Shown one piece after another: positions 1 through 8,820 of a stretch of 48,095 nucleotides of DNA. The position numbers and the translations under genes were made by a program. Position 1 is the stretch's first letter; the number at the start of each line of letters is the position of its first letter. A model generated the notes under the pieces. That model was not told the origin of the DNA. It was given only the letters and a program-made list of their open reading frames with translations, and made no database searches. Source of the stretch: Acidobacteriota bacterium (GTDB taxonomy: Bacteria; Acidobacteriota; Blastocatellia; Pyrinomonadales; Pyrinomonadaceae); the NCBI GenBank assembly GCA_003223935.1, contig QHXQ01000064.1, positions 1 through 48,095 of the forward strand. Direction: 5' to 3'.

Positions 1-200
1 TGCGCGCGAACACCGAGCGCCCCATCACCATCACGCACGGCACGAACCGCCTCGTCGGTACAGACCCCGAACAGATCATCCGCGCCGCACACGACGCGCT
101 CGACCATCCGCGTCCATCCTTGCCGCCCCTCTGGGATGGCCAAGCCGCCGACCGCATCCTCAATGCGATACAGCAGTGGACAGTGGTCGGCGGGCAGTGA
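1..200 (+). CDS. wecB: UDP-N-acetylglucosamine 2-epimerase, C-terminal end (partial)
   Basis: The reading frame is open from base 3 to the TGA at 198-200 and is cut by the window edge. The visible 65 residues include ERPITITHGTNRLVGTDPE, which matches the conserved C-terminal part of the non-hydrolysing UDP-GlcNAc 2-epimerases that interconvert UDP-GlcNAc and UDP-ManNAc in the cytoplasm. The position directly upstream of an exosortase exopolysaccharide locus fits a role in supplying nucleotide sugar. The last residues (QQWTVVGGQ) are encoded by the start of the following heptamer-repeat element, so the natural C-terminus has probably been replaced or extended by the repeat. Only the tail is visible, so the family call is good but the substrate is inferred. 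Confidence 0.8.
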   Translation, partial: RANTERPITITHGTNRLVGTDPEQIIRAAHDALDHPRPSLPPLWDGQAADRILNAIQQWTVVGGQ

Positions 201-250
201 TCAGTGACAGACAGTTTTTAACTGACTACAGACCACAGACCACTGCCCAC
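173..250. repeat. Degenerate heptamer repeat / imperfect inverted repeat
   Basis: Variants of CAGTGGT/CAGTGAC on the left face GACCACA/GACCACT on the right, around a short T-rich loop. It starts inside the end of the epimerase gene and may act as its terminator. The rest of the spacer to 392 shows no gene; it should hold the promoter or leader of the exosortase gene, but I see no clear -10/-35 pair. Confidence 0.65.
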
Positions 251-392
251 TTTTTTCGTTTGCCTGTGCTGCGCTCGTTAAGCTACACTCGAAAATGTTT
301 GGCGGCTGATGTGGCCGTCTCGTAAACGAAAGTTAAGAGGTCACGGCCCTGATAGGTCGCCGCTCGACGCACACGTCACTCCAGCCTGAGCA

Positions 393-1487
393 GTGTCCGA
401 CACATTACACAGACAGTCGTTCTCGTATCGCCAAATGTGGCGCGCGGCCTTGCTCGTCGCGGTCTTAGGCTTTGTCTATGCCACGATGCTCAGCCGGCTG
501 ACGATTCAATGGTGGACGGATGAGAACTATTCGCACGGGCTGCTGATCCCATTCGTCATCGCTTACATCCTGTGGAGCACGCGCGCGCGCTTGCTGCGCG
601 TGCCGAAGCGCCCGGCGATTTTGTGGGGCGGCGCGTCGGTGGTATTCGCGCTCTTCATGTTGTGGGCGGGCACGGCGGGCGCGGAGTTGTACCTGCAACG
701 CCTGTCGCTCGTGTTGATGCTCGCGGGCATCGTGCTCTACTTCTGGGGCTGGCGCGTGCTGCGCCTCTTGCTCGTGCCGCTTGCGCTTCTCGCGTTGGCG
801 ATCCCCGTCCCGGCGATCATCTTCAATCAGGTCGCGTTCCCTTTGCAGTTGTTCGCTTCGCGTTGCGCGGTCTGGGCGATGCAGTTGCTTGACATTCCAG
901 TGCTCCGACAAGGGAACGTGATCGAGTTGATGCCGCTCGGTGCGACGACGACGAAGAAACTCGAAGTGGTCGAAGCTTGTAGCGGCATCCGCTCGTTGAT
1001 GACGCTCGTGACGCTCGCGGTCGTCTTCGCTTACTTCACCTATCCGCGCGCTGAAGATAAAAGCGGCGGCCGTTTCTCTTGGCTCAAGCGTTACGGTTTC
1101 TGGCGCGCAGGCGTCATCGTTCTTTCAGCCGTGCCCATCGCCATCGTGACCAACGCGGCGCGCGTAAGCGGCACGGGGATTTTGGCGCGCTTCTACGGCA
1201 CGCGCGTCGCCGATGGTTTCTTTCACGAGTTCTCCGGTTGGGTCGTCTATATCGTCGCCTTCCTGTTGCTGTTCGCCGTCGGCTGGTTGCTCGACCTGTT
1301 TGCGCGCCGCAAGCGCAAGGGCAAGGGCGGCCCACGCGCGCAAAGTCTGACGGACGAAACACAGATGACGGCGACAACAACGCTCGAAGTTAAGGACGAA
1401 TCGTCTAGCGATGACGATTCATCCATCAAAGATATGACGGCGCAGCCGACATTGACGGTGCGCGGCGCAGATGAGCCGGTGGTATGA
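393..1487 (+). CDS. xrtA: Exosortase (EpsH/XrtA-type transpeptidase)
   Basis: This is a polytopic inner-membrane cysteine protease/transpeptidase that recognises C-terminal PEP-CTERM signals and hands the proteins on for surface attachment or export. The 364-residue protein has about eight hydrophobic segments. The family's catalytic residues are present: Cys196 in [11 protein letters not shown], Arg257 in TNAARVSG and His278 in FFHEFSGW. The start is GTG at 393; no ATG fits the N-terminus better. The last 60 residues form a hydrophilic Ser/Asp/Thr-rich tail not needed for catalysis, and this tail overlaps the epsI start by 17 nt. The downstream order (EpsI, PrsT, Wzz, ATPase, kinase, sugar transferase) is the classical exosortase-A polysaccharide neighbourhood. 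The subtype XrtA is inferred from the neighbours, while the exosortase family is clear from the residues. Confidence 0.9.
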   Translation: MSDTLHRQSFSYRQMWRAALLVAVLGFVYATMLSRLTIQWWTDENYSHGLLIPFVIAYILWSTRARLLRVPKRPAILWGGASVVFALFMLWAGTAGAELYLQRLSLVLMLAGIVLYFWGWRVLRLLLVPLALLALAIPVPAIIFNQVAFPLQLFASRCAVWAMQLLDIPVLRQGNVIELMPLGATTTKKLEVVEACSGIRSLMTLVTLAVVFAYFTYPRAEDKSGGRFSWLKRYGFWRAGVIVLSAVPIAIVTNAARVSGTGILARFYGTRVADGFFHEFSGWVVYIVAFLLLFAVGWLLDLFARRKRKGKGGPRAQSLTDETQMTATTTLEVKDESSSDDDSSIKDMTAQPTLTVRGADEPVV

Positions 1488-2142
1488 GGTGATGAGAACG
1501 GCGCGTTGGCAGTTCTGGGTGTTGTTCGCGTTCCTGCTTGTGGGCGGGGCGCTGATCAACTTGTGGGAGCGCGCGGGCGAAGCGCACGTCGAGCGCCGGC
1601 CGCTCGCAGAGTTTCCCGTCCAACTCGGCGCATGGCAGCAGCGCGGCGTGGATGCGCGTTTCGACGCCGCGACCGAAGCGGTCTTGCTCGCCGACGATTA
1701 TCTCGCGCGCGATTACGTGCGCCCCGACGGCACGGCCGCCAATTTTTACGTCGGCTACTACGCCTCGCAACGAAACGGCGCAACCTATCACAGCCCGCTC
1801 AACTGTCTGCCCGGCACTGGCTGGGTGATGAACGAACCGGGACGCATCCTCGTCCAACCGGCGGGCGGCGGCCCCGCGATTGAAGCGAACCGCTACATCA
1901 TCGAACACGGATCAGATCGGCAGGTCTTGATCTATTGGTATCAAGGGCGCGGGCGCGCGTTGGCGAGCGAGTATTGGGGGAAGATTTATACGGTGCTCGA
2001 CAGCGTGCGGCGGCGGCGTTCCGATGGCGCGATGGTGCGCGTGACTGTGCCGGTGCGTGGTTCGGAGGCGGAGGCTTTACAGCTTGCAACCGATCTGGCA
2101 GCGCAGGCCGCGCCCGCTTTGCCCGCGTTCGTCCCCAACTAA
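1471..2142 (+). CDS. epsI: EpsI family protein (DUF3485), exosortase-associated
   Basis: EpsI proteins accompany exosortases, often as a fused or adjacent C-terminal module, and are needed for exopolysaccharide or PEP-CTERM processing by an unknown mechanism. The 223-residue protein has one N-terminal membrane segment (about residues 12-30) and then a periplasmic domain. That domain carries typical family landmarks: FPVQLGAWQ, the [20 protein letters not shown] segment and CLPGTGW. The start ATG lies inside the exosortase gene (17-nt overlap), pointing to translational coupling; a second in-frame ATG at 1492 is possible. The exact biochemical role is not known for the family. Confidence 0.88.
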   Translation: MSRWYEVMRTARWQFWVLFAFLLVGGALINLWERAGEAHVERRPLAEFPVQLGAWQQRGVDARFDAATEAVLLADDYLARDYVRPDGTAANFYVGYYASQRNGATYHSPLNCLPGTGWVMNEPGRILVQPAGGGPAIEANRYIIEHGSDRQVLIYWYQGRGRALASEYWGKIYTVLDSVRRRRSDGAMVRVTVPVRGSEAEALQLATDLAAQAAPALPAFVPN

Positions 2143-2421
2143 GCGCCGAATTTGTTTGCTCTCGCTGTCTGAGAATGAGTAACATAGAAAGCAGCCGGCC
2201 ACCCTGTCGGAGCGGGGGCGGCTTTCAGGAAAAGACAGGCGATTACCAATTTTTCTTAACCGGCGCGTCCTCTTAGTCCGAGCGTCCAGTTGCTTCGACC
2301 GAGTGGCGCGCGCAAACACTCAGAAGTTAAAAACAGACGCGCGGCAAATCTTCCGCCCGTTGACCGTTGCCCCGGTCGCGAATGTGCGAGACAGGTCGCG
2401 TGAGGGAGTCTTAAAAGCGAG
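2143..2421. other. Intergenic spacer epsI-prsT
   Basis: This 279-nt spacer has no supportable gene. A GC-rich imperfect hairpin (about 2190-2225) followed by AT-rich sequence could be a weak terminator or a leader. I found no convincing sigma-54 (-24/-12) or sigma-70 promoter, although related loci are often regulated at this point. Confidence 0.4.
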
Positions 2422-4920
2422 ATGAACCGATCAGAGTGCCTGCGCTCCGGCCACGGCCGGGGTCTGCTATTTCTTTTGCTGTCTGTCCTCTTGGCGCTGG
2501 CGCTAGTGGCCTGCTCCAATCCGGCCAAGGCTAAAGCCGAACACCTGCGGCGCGGCCAACAATACCTCCAAGACAAAAAGTATGCGGAAGCGGAGCTTGA
2601 GTTCCGCAACGCGCTCCAGCTTGACGAGCAATTCGCCGAGGCTCACTGGGGCTTGGCGCAAGCATATGAAGCACAGGGCAAAATCCTACCCGCGATTGAG
2701 GAACTAAAACGCGCTGTCGAACAGAATCCGAAAGATGCGCCCGCCGATTGGTATGCAGACGCCGCCATTCGGCTTGGCAACTGGTACATGCTCGCTTATC
2801 AGCAGAACCACGACAGCCAACTAAAGGAGAAGGCGCAGCAGTACGTCAACAATGTCTTGCAGCGCAACCCGAACCACATCGAAGCACGCATCCTCCAAGC
2901 GACCATTCTCTATATTGACGGCAAACACGCCGAGGCGCTGGACAAACTCAAACAGGCGGTTGATCTCGACCCGAAGCGCATCGAGTCGCTGCTGAGTCTG
3001 GCGCGCTACTACGTGCAGGAGCACGATCTGGCGAACGCCGAAGCGACCTTTCAACGCGCCATCTCGACGAACGACCGCTCGGCGCTGGCGCACACGCAGT
3101 ACGGCATCTTCCAAGCACAGCAAGGACACAACGAGCAAGCCGAAGCGGAGTTTCGTAAAGCCATCGCCGCAGACCCGAACGACCGCGAGGCGCGGCGCAC
3201 GCTCGGCGGTTTCTTCCTCGCCCTCAAGCAGTACGATAAAGCCGAAGCCGCTTACAAAGAACTCGCAGACCTCGACAAAGACCGGCCCGAAGGGCGCGCC
3301 GTGCTCGGCGACTACTACGCGGTCGTCGGGCGCTATGACGACGCAGTCAAAGTCTATCAAGAGATCGTTGCGCAGTGGCCCGACTACCCGCAGGCGCGCT
3401 ATCGGCTCGGCGAGATCATGCTCCAGCGCGGCGACATAGACGGCGCGCAGCAGCAAGCGCAGACCGTGCTCGACAAGGATAAGAACGACCGCACGGCGCT
3501 CCAACTGCGCGCGCGCATCCTGTTGCAACAGGGCGAAGCGAAAAAGGCGATTGACGATCTCGCGCAAGTTCTGAAACAAGACCCGCACGATCAGCAGGCG
3601 CTCTACTTCATGGCACAGGCCCAACTCGACGCCGCTCAGATTGAGCAAGCGCGCAGCTACGCGGGCGAACTCCTCAAGTATTATCCAGAGTATCTGCCGG
3701 GCAAGCTGTTGCAAGCGCAGATCAGTCTGCGCGCCGGCAGCAACGAGAGCAACGAGAACGCGCGCAACGAGAACATGAAGAACACTGTGCGCAGTGCCGA
3801 CGAGTTGTTGGCGCAACTCAGCAAGACGCCGCCGGGCCAGCAGATTTCGCCGGAGTTGATCACAGACCTGCGCGCCAAAGCCTACACAGCGCGCGGCGCA
3901 GCCAATCTGAAACTGGGCAACACCGCGGCCGCGCACGCTGACTTCAACGCTGCCCGCGACGCCGAACCGAACGTGCCCGCCTCTTATGTCAACCTCGCGG
4001 CCGTTGCGCTCGCCGAAAACAAACCGGCCGAGGCCGAGCAGTTGTACGAACGCGGTTTGCAACTCGACGGCGCGAACCTCGACGCGCTCGGCGGTCTCAT
4101 CAATCTCTACACGGCGCAAAAACAGTTCGACCGCGCACACGCGCGCATCGATCAAGCCATCGCGGCGCATGCCAACAACGCGGGGTTGCACTTCCTCAAA
4201 GCGCAAATCTTCGGCGTGCAGAGCGGCGCGGCGAGCAGAGATAAAAACGAGGAGCAGGCTAAGCAATATGCCGAGAGCACGAAGGATGAGTTAAACCGCG
4301 CGCTCGAAATCGATCCGAACAATGCGCCTGCGCTCTATGCGCTGGCCTCGCTTTACGTCAACTTACAACAGCCGGAGGATGCCATCGCCAAGTTTCGCAA
4401 GATCGCCGAGGCTAAACCCGACACAGATGATGCGGCCGCGCTCACGCTCATCGGCATGGTCGAGGACCAGACCAACAGACGCGACAAGGCAGTGAATGAT
4501 TACAAAGACGCGCTCAACCGCAATCCGCCCGACGAAATCAAAGCGATTGCGGAGAACAATCTCGCGTGGGATTACGCCGAATACGGCAAGGGCAACTTGG
4601 ACGAAGCCGTGCGGCTCGCGCAGGATGTTGTGCGCAAGTACCCGGACATATCCGGCTACGCCGACACGCTCGGCTGGGTCTATTACAAAAAGGCTCTGTA
4701 CGGCGCAGCGGTTGAACAACTGCAAAAGGCCGTCAAGCAAACGACTGCGGCCGGCGCAGACAGCGCCGTCTATCGTTTCCATCTCGGTCTCGCGCTCGCC
4801 AAGTCGAGCCGCAAGCCGGAGGCGCGCCAGCAGTTGCAACTGGCCGTCAACATGGGCACGGGCAAAGGGCTGACCAACGAACAGGTCGAAGAGGCCAAAC
4901 AAACGTTGGCGACATTATGA
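2422..4920 (+). CDS. prsT: PrsT-like TPR lipoprotein of the exosortase/EPS system
   Basis: This is a large TPR scaffold of the PrsT type, expected at the periplasmic face of the inner or outer membrane as a lipoprotein. The N-terminus has a hydrophobic stretch (residues 15-30) ending in the lipobox LVAC with the lipidated Cys at position 31. About twenty TPR units follow, from about residue 40 to the end; typical segments are KYAEAELEFRNALQLD and HAEALDKLKQAVDLDPK. The length of 832 residues is close to the usual size of PrsT proteins. It sits between epsI and the chain-length protein, as in proteobacterial exosortase loci, and probably helps organise polymer synthesis or export. That role is inferred from family and context. 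A degenerate stretch around residues 435-450 is rich in Asn and Glu and looks like a linker. Confidence 0.85.
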   Translation: MNRSECLRSGHGRGLLFLLLSVLLALALVACSNPAKAKAEHLRRGQQYLQDKKYAEAELEFRNALQLDEQFAEAHWGLAQAYEAQGKILPAIEELKRAVEQNPKDAPADWYADAAIRLGNWYMLAYQQNHDSQLKEKAQQYVNNVLQRNPNHIEARILQATILYIDGKHAEALDKLKQAVDLDPKRIESLLSLARYYVQEHDLANAEATFQRAISTNDRSALAHTQYGIFQAQQGHNEQAEAEFRKAIAADPNDREARRTLGGFFLALKQYDKAEAAYKELADLDKDRPEGRAVLGDYYAVVGRYDDAVKVYQEIVAQWPDYPQARYRLGEIMLQRGDIDGAQQQAQTVLDKDKNDRTALQLRARILLQQGEAKKAIDDLAQVLKQDPHDQQALYFMAQAQLDAAQIEQARSYAGELLKYYPEYLPGKLLQAQISLRAGSNESNENARNENMKNTVRSADELLAQLSKTPPGQQISPELITDLRAKAYTARGAANLKLGNTAAAHADFNAARDAEPNVPASYVNLAAVALAENKPAEAEQLYERGLQLDGANLDALGGLINLYTAQKQFDRAHARIDQAIAAHANNAGLHFLKAQIFGVQSGAASRDKNEEQAKQYAESTKDELNRALEIDPNNAPALYALASLYVNLQQPEDAIAKFRKIAEAKPDTDDAAALTLIGMVEDQTNRRDKAVNDYKDALNRNPPDEIKAIAENNLAWDYAEYGKGNLDEAVRLAQDVVRKYPDISGYADTLGWVYYKKALYGAAVEQLQKAVKQTTAAGADSAVYRFHLGLALAKSSRKPEARQQLQLAVNMGTGKGLTNEQVEEAKQTLATL

Positions 4921-4928
4921 ACAGCAGC

Positions 4929-4988
4929 GGTCAGTAATCAGTTAAGAACTGATTTCACTGACCACTGACCACCGACCACTGACCACTG
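4929..4988. repeat. Heptamer tandem repeat with inverted arm
   Basis: Tandem ACTGACC/ACCGACC heptamers (about 4957-4988) follow an inverted left arm (GGTCAGTAATCAGTT). The repeat runs straight into GGAG at 4987-4990, which is the ribosome-binding site of the next gene. Confidence 0.8.
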
Positions 4989-4997
4989 GAGTTAGCA

Positions 4998-6623
4998 ATG
5001 AGTGTTGAATTCAGACAACGGACGCCGAGCGAGTATGGGCGCATCCTTTGGCGGCGCAAGTGGCTGATCGTGCTGCCGGCGTTGGCCATCTCGTTCGCGA
5101 TTGCGATTGTCGTCTGGCGTTTGCCGGACGTCTATCAATCCACGACGCTCTTGACGGTCAAACCGTCGAGCGTGCCATCCACGATTGCGCCGCAGTTGTC
5201 GGACGAAGACTTGACGCTCAGGCTCAATAACATCAGTCTCGAAGTCCTCAGCCGCTCGACGCTCGAACCGCTCATCATCAGTTACGGTCTCTATGCGGCC
5301 GAGCACCAGCGTGGCGAGCCGATGGACGCGCTCGTCGAGCGCATGCGCAAGAAGGACATCACCATCGAACTCAACAAAAGCCGCAACGACATCACCAACG
5401 GCTTCACCATCTCGTTTCGCGGCCCGACGCGGCAGGTTGCGCACGATGTGACCTCGGACTTGGCGGCCAAGTTCACGAGCGCGCAGATCACCGAGTTGAC
5501 GCATCAGACCGAAGCGACCGAGAAGTTGATCAGCGATCAGGTCAACGAGGCGCGCCAAGCTCTGGAGAATATCGAGAAACAACGCTTCGATTTCCTGACG
5601 CAACACTCATCCAGCCTGCCGAATGATTCAAACGCGCTCATCGGCCAACTCGCTGGCCTCTACGATCAGCAGAAAGCCTACATCACCGAGATCGGCCGCC
5701 TAAACGATCAGCGTACGATGCTCTCCACGCAGGTCGGCGATTCAACGAAGCGCAGCGAACTGGCCATTAACAATTCGGTGGACAGCATCACCGATCCAAA
5801 GACGACGCCGGCTTGGGCTGAACTGACCAAGCGCGAGTCAGAGCTAGACGCGGCGTTGCAGGACATGAAGACACGGCTCAAAGAGAAGAACCCGGACATG
5901 ATCGCCGTCCGCCAGCAAATCGCTGGCATCAAGCGGCAGAAGGACGAGTTGCTCGAAGATCAGAAGGTCAAGATCGCGGAGAAAAAGAAGCAGCTTGAAG
6001 AGATGGCGCAAAACGATCCGACCATCAAGAGCCTTGAGTACAACCAGAAGTTTGTCGCAGGCGAGATCGAGCGGCAACAGAAACTGCTCGATCAGACCAA
6101 AGCGCAGATCAGCGACATACAACAGCGTCTGAACGGCGTGCCGACCACAGAGGTCGGCCTGCAAGTACTTGATCGTCAGTATCAGTCGGCGAAGGCGACC
6201 TACGACGACCTGCTGGATAAACAGCGCAAGGCTGTGCTCTCAAACGAAGTCAACGCGCGGGCGCAAGGCGAGACGGTGCAGGTGGTTGACCCGGCGAGTC
6301 TGCCCGAAAAGCCGGTTGCGCCGAAGCGTCCGTTGCTTATCGCGCTCGGCCTCGCGTTGGGCTTAGGCATCGGGCTAGTCTTCGCCGCCGGCTTTGAAGT
6401 GCCGCGCCTCATGACCATTCAGACGGTCGAGGACGCGCGCCACTACACCTCTTTGCCCGTGCTCGTCTCAGTGCCCGAACTGCTGACGCCGCGCGAGCAG
6501 CGTCGGCGTCGCCTGCGCCATGCGGCACTCGCCTGCGCCAGCATCGCCGTCACCGTCGTCAGCATCCCTGCGCTCGCGCTCTTGCTGAAACTGACGCACG
6601 TGTTCGAGTTGTTCACGACATGA
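4998..6623 (+). CDS. Polysaccharide chain-length determinant (Wzz/GumC family)
   Basis: This is an inner-membrane polysaccharide co-polymerase that sets chain length and bridges the synthesis and export machinery. The 541-residue protein has a first membrane segment at residues 22-40 (after the basic RRRKW stretch). A long periplasmic coiled-coil region rich in Glu, Lys and Gln follows (about 170-400), then a second membrane segment near 445-465 preceded by PEKPVAPKRP, the proline-rich motif that precedes TM2 in this family. A third hydrophobic stretch lies near 505-530. There is no kinase domain fused at the C-terminus; the kinase is the separate gene at 7735. The start is ATG at 4998 with GGAG eight bases upstream, directly after the heptamer repeat. 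It resembles the exosortase-associated subgroup of the family. Confidence 0.88.
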   Translation: MSVEFRQRTPSEYGRILWRRKWLIVLPALAISFAIAIVVWRLPDVYQSTTLLTVKPSSVPSTIAPQLSDEDLTLRLNNISLEVLSRSTLEPLIISYGLYAAEHQRGEPMDALVERMRKKDITIELNKSRNDITNGFTISFRGPTRQVAHDVTSDLAAKFTSAQITELTHQTEATEKLISDQVNEARQALENIEKQRFDFLTQHSSSLPNDSNALIGQLAGLYDQQKAYITEIGRLNDQRTMLSTQVGDSTKRSELAINNSVDSITDPKTTPAWAELTKRESELDAALQDMKTRLKEKNPDMIAVRQQIAGIKRQKDELLEDQKVKIAEKKKQLEEMAQNDPTIKSLEYNQKFVAGEIERQQKLLDQTKAQISDIQQRLNGVPTTEVGLQVLDRQYQSAKATYDDLLDKQRKAVLSNEVNARAQGETVQVVDPASLPEKPVAPKRPLLIALGLALGLGIGLVFAAGFEVPRLMTIQTVEDARHYTSLPVLVSVPELLTPREQRRRRLRHAALACASIAVTVVSIPALALLLKLTHVFELFTT

Positions 6624-6682
6624 GAGTCTGGAGTCAAGACAAAAGCAGTTAGTTTTTTAACTCCAGACTCCAGACTTGGAGA
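6624..6682. repeat. Heptamer repeat with inverted arm
   Basis: AGTCTGG-type heptamers on the left face tandem CCAGACT copies on the right (6662-6676) around an A/T-rich loop. The right end merges into TTGGAG, which serves as the ribosome-binding site of the following TTG-started gene. Confidence 0.8.
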
Positions 6683-6688
6683 ATTGAG

Positions 6689-7735
6689 TTGTACCGAGAG
6701 TTCTACGGCTTAAAGGAACTGCCGTTCGCGCTGACGCCCGATCCGCGCTTCATCTATTTCACGCCGTCGCACACGGAGGCGATGGCGAACTTGCATTACG
6801 GGATCGAGAGCGGCAAGGGCCTCATCGTCGTCGCCGGCGAGGTCGGCACGGGCAAGACCACGATCCTACGTTGGATGATGCAGCGCCTCGACCGCACGGT
6901 CTTGGTCGGCTACGTCATCAACCCGCGCTTGAGCGTGCCGGAGTTTTATCAACACATCGCGCGGCTGCTCGGCGTCGAAGCTTGGCAGAACAAGTCGGAA
7001 TTGTTGTTCGAGTTGGGCAGCACGCTCGAAGAACGAAACGCGCGTGGCCTGCGCACCGTGCTCATCATTGACGAGGCGCATGGGCTTTCGACCGCCGTGC
7101 TCGAAGAGATCAGATTACTCTCGAACTTTGAATCGGACGCCGCGAAGCATTTGCAGATCGTGTTGACGGGGCAACCGGAACTGCGCGCGGTCTTGAACAA
7201 TCCTGAGTTGCGGCAGTTGAAACAGCGCGTCGCCTTGCGCTGCGAGATCAAACCTCTGCCGAACATCGAAGAGACAACCAAGTACATCAACGCGCGGCTT
7301 TCGGTCGCGGGCGCGCCGCGCGCGGACATCTTCTCGCCCGGCGCGGTTGATTACATCTTTCGCTGCTCGGCCGGCATTCCGCGCCAGATCAACAACCTCT
7401 GCGACAACGCCCTGCTCGCGGGCTTCGCCGCCAACGCGCGCCAGATCAATCGCGCGATCATCGAAGAGGTCGCAGACACTTTCGACATGCTGCCCGATAC
7501 GAAGCGACGCGGTCTGGGCGACCGCAACAGTGGGGCCCGCGCCGCGCCCGCGCCGATCTTTTCTGCGGCGGGTCGCGCAGAACTCTGGTCGGCCGGCAAC
7601 GACCAGCACACAAACGCGCACGTTGAAGTTGCACAATCCACTGCAACGCGCGCCGCGCAAGACGACGATGATGCGCCTGACACAGCAGACATCGGCGCGG
7701 CCTTTCGTCGTTGGGACGCGATGGGAGATAGGTGA
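6689..7735 (+). CDS. Exosortase-system-associated AAA ATPase (ExeA-like)
   Basis: This is a cytoplasmic AAA+ ATPase of the ExeA/GspA-like family found in exosortase polysaccharide loci; its partner there is unknown. The 348-residue protein opens with YREFYGLKELPFALTPDPRF, the family's N-terminal signature. It has Walker A GEVGTGKTT (Lys56), Walker B LIIDEAHGLS and a sensor-like region ending in IPRQINNLCDNALL. The last 75 residues are low complexity and probably disordered. The start is TTG at 6689 with GGAG seven bases upstream, because no ATG or GTG precedes the conserved N-terminus. The stop overlaps the next gene's ATG by one base, so the two are translationally coupled. Confidence 0.88.
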   Translation: MYREFYGLKELPFALTPDPRFIYFTPSHTEAMANLHYGIESGKGLIVVAGEVGTGKTTILRWMMQRLDRTVLVGYVINPRLSVPEFYQHIARLLGVEAWQNKSELLFELGSTLEERNARGLRTVLIIDEAHGLSTAVLEEIRLLSNFESDAAKHLQIVLTGQPELRAVLNNPELRQLKQRVALRCEIKPLPNIEETTKYINARLSVAGAPRADIFSPGAVDYIFRCSAGIPRQINNLCDNALLAGFAANARQINRAIIEEVADTFDMLPDTKRRGLGDRNSGARAAPAPIFSAAGRAELWSAGNDQHTNAHVEVAQSTATRAAQDDDDAPDTADIGAAFRRWDAMGDR

Positions 7736-8820
7736 TGGGGAGAGTTTACGAAGCTTTGAAACGCGCCGCCGCGCATGGCGACGCGAAATCGAAAAGACCG
7801 GACGACGCGGGGCCCTCGCGTGTTGACAACACCAATGGCAACGCGCAACACGCGAACGGCAACGGCGCGGCGCACACACGCGCGCCCGTCGCCGATCCTC
7901 TGTTTGATCGTCCGTCCGCTTTTTTCCACGCGCCCGATGCGGCGCACAGTTCAGCGTCCACCGAGCACACTGCTCAAGCTGGCGTCGGGTCGGCACTCCC
8001 CGGCGGTGTGGCTGCGCGTGTTGCTGGGGCAACGGTGGACGCTGTCGGCTCGACGCGCGACGCGACATACACCTCTATCGAGGTCGTCACGTCGCGCGTC
8101 GAACCACACCTCGTCGCCATCACCGATCCGCGTTCGCCGCACGCAGAACAGTATCGCTCTCTGCGCACGCGCGTCCTGCACGCAGGCGAGCGGCGTAAGG
8201 TACAAGCCATCGTCGTGACGAGCGCGGGCATCGCGGAAGGCAAGACGATCACCGCACTCAATCTCGCGTGGTTGCTTGCGCAGACCGACGGCGTGCGCGC
8301 GCTCCTCGTTGACGGCGACCTGCGCCAGCCTTGCGCGGCCGCTTATCTCGCGTTCGACGCGCCCGTGGGACTATCGGAAGTGCTCGCCGGGCAAGCATCA
8401 TTGAACGACACAATCGTGCGGCTCGATCCATCGGGTCTCTTCCTGCTGCCCGGCGGCACGCCGCGCGATAACGTCGCGGAGTTATTGTCCGGCCCCAAGT
8501 TCAGCGCGGTGCTCGCGGAACTGCGCCGCTCGTTCAACTACATCATCATTGACGCGCCGCCGCTCGGCATCTTCACCGATGCGACCGTCTTGATCAATCG
8601 CGCCGACGGCGCGCTCGTGGTCGTGCGCGCCGGGCGCACGCGCTACGGCACACTCGACCGCGTGCTTGAGCCGCTGCCGCGCGAACGTCTGCTCGGCGTC
8701 GTCTTGAACGGCGCGGACAGCGCACCCGATGCGCAGAGTTATTACTACCAACGCCGCTACTATCGGCGCGACGAGACGCAGCCCGGTGCGCCGACGAAAG
8801 ATGTTGAGGAGGACGTTTGA
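7735..8820 (+). CDS. Tyrosine-protein kinase, CpsD/CapB (BY-kinase) family
   Basis: BY-kinases autophosphorylate on a C-terminal tyrosine cluster and, with a Wzz-type partner, control polysaccharide length and export at the inner membrane. This 361-residue protein begins GRVYEALKRA, the usual kinase start. A linker of about 110 residues rich in Ala, Asn and His follows, then the P-loop domain: Walker A SAGIAEGKT, Walker A' LLVDGDLRQP and Walker B IIIDAPPLG. A C-terminal tyrosine cluster (SYYYQRRYYRR) marks the autophosphorylation tail. The ATG at 7735 overlaps the previous stop by one base (a GTG three bases earlier is also possible). Its activating partner should be the chain-length protein two genes upstream. 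Confidence 0.9.
   Translation: MGRVYEALKRAAAHGDAKSKRPDDAGPSRVDNTNGNAQHANGNGAAHTRAPVADPLFDRPSAFFHAPDAAHSSASTEHTAQAGVGSALPGGVAARVAGATVDAVGSTRDATYTSIEVVTSRVEPHLVAITDPRSPHAEQYRSLRTRVLHAGERRKVQAIVVTSAGIAEGKTITALNLAWLLAQTDGVRALLVDGDLRQPCAAAYLAFDAPVGLSEVLAGQASLNDTIVRLDPSGLFLLPGGTPRDNVAELLSGPKFSAVLAELRRSFNYIIIDAPPLGIFTDATVLINRADGALVVVRAGRTRYGTLDRVLEPLPRERLLGVVLNGADSAPDAQSYYYQRRYYRRDETQPGAPTKDVEEDV

Noticed and set aside
2821..4266. Long minus-strand open frame (481 codons) inside the TPR lipoprotein gene
   Set aside because: It is antisense to a clear TPR lipoprotein; the His/Arg/Leu/Val-rich composition is that of a shadow frame in GC-rich DNA.
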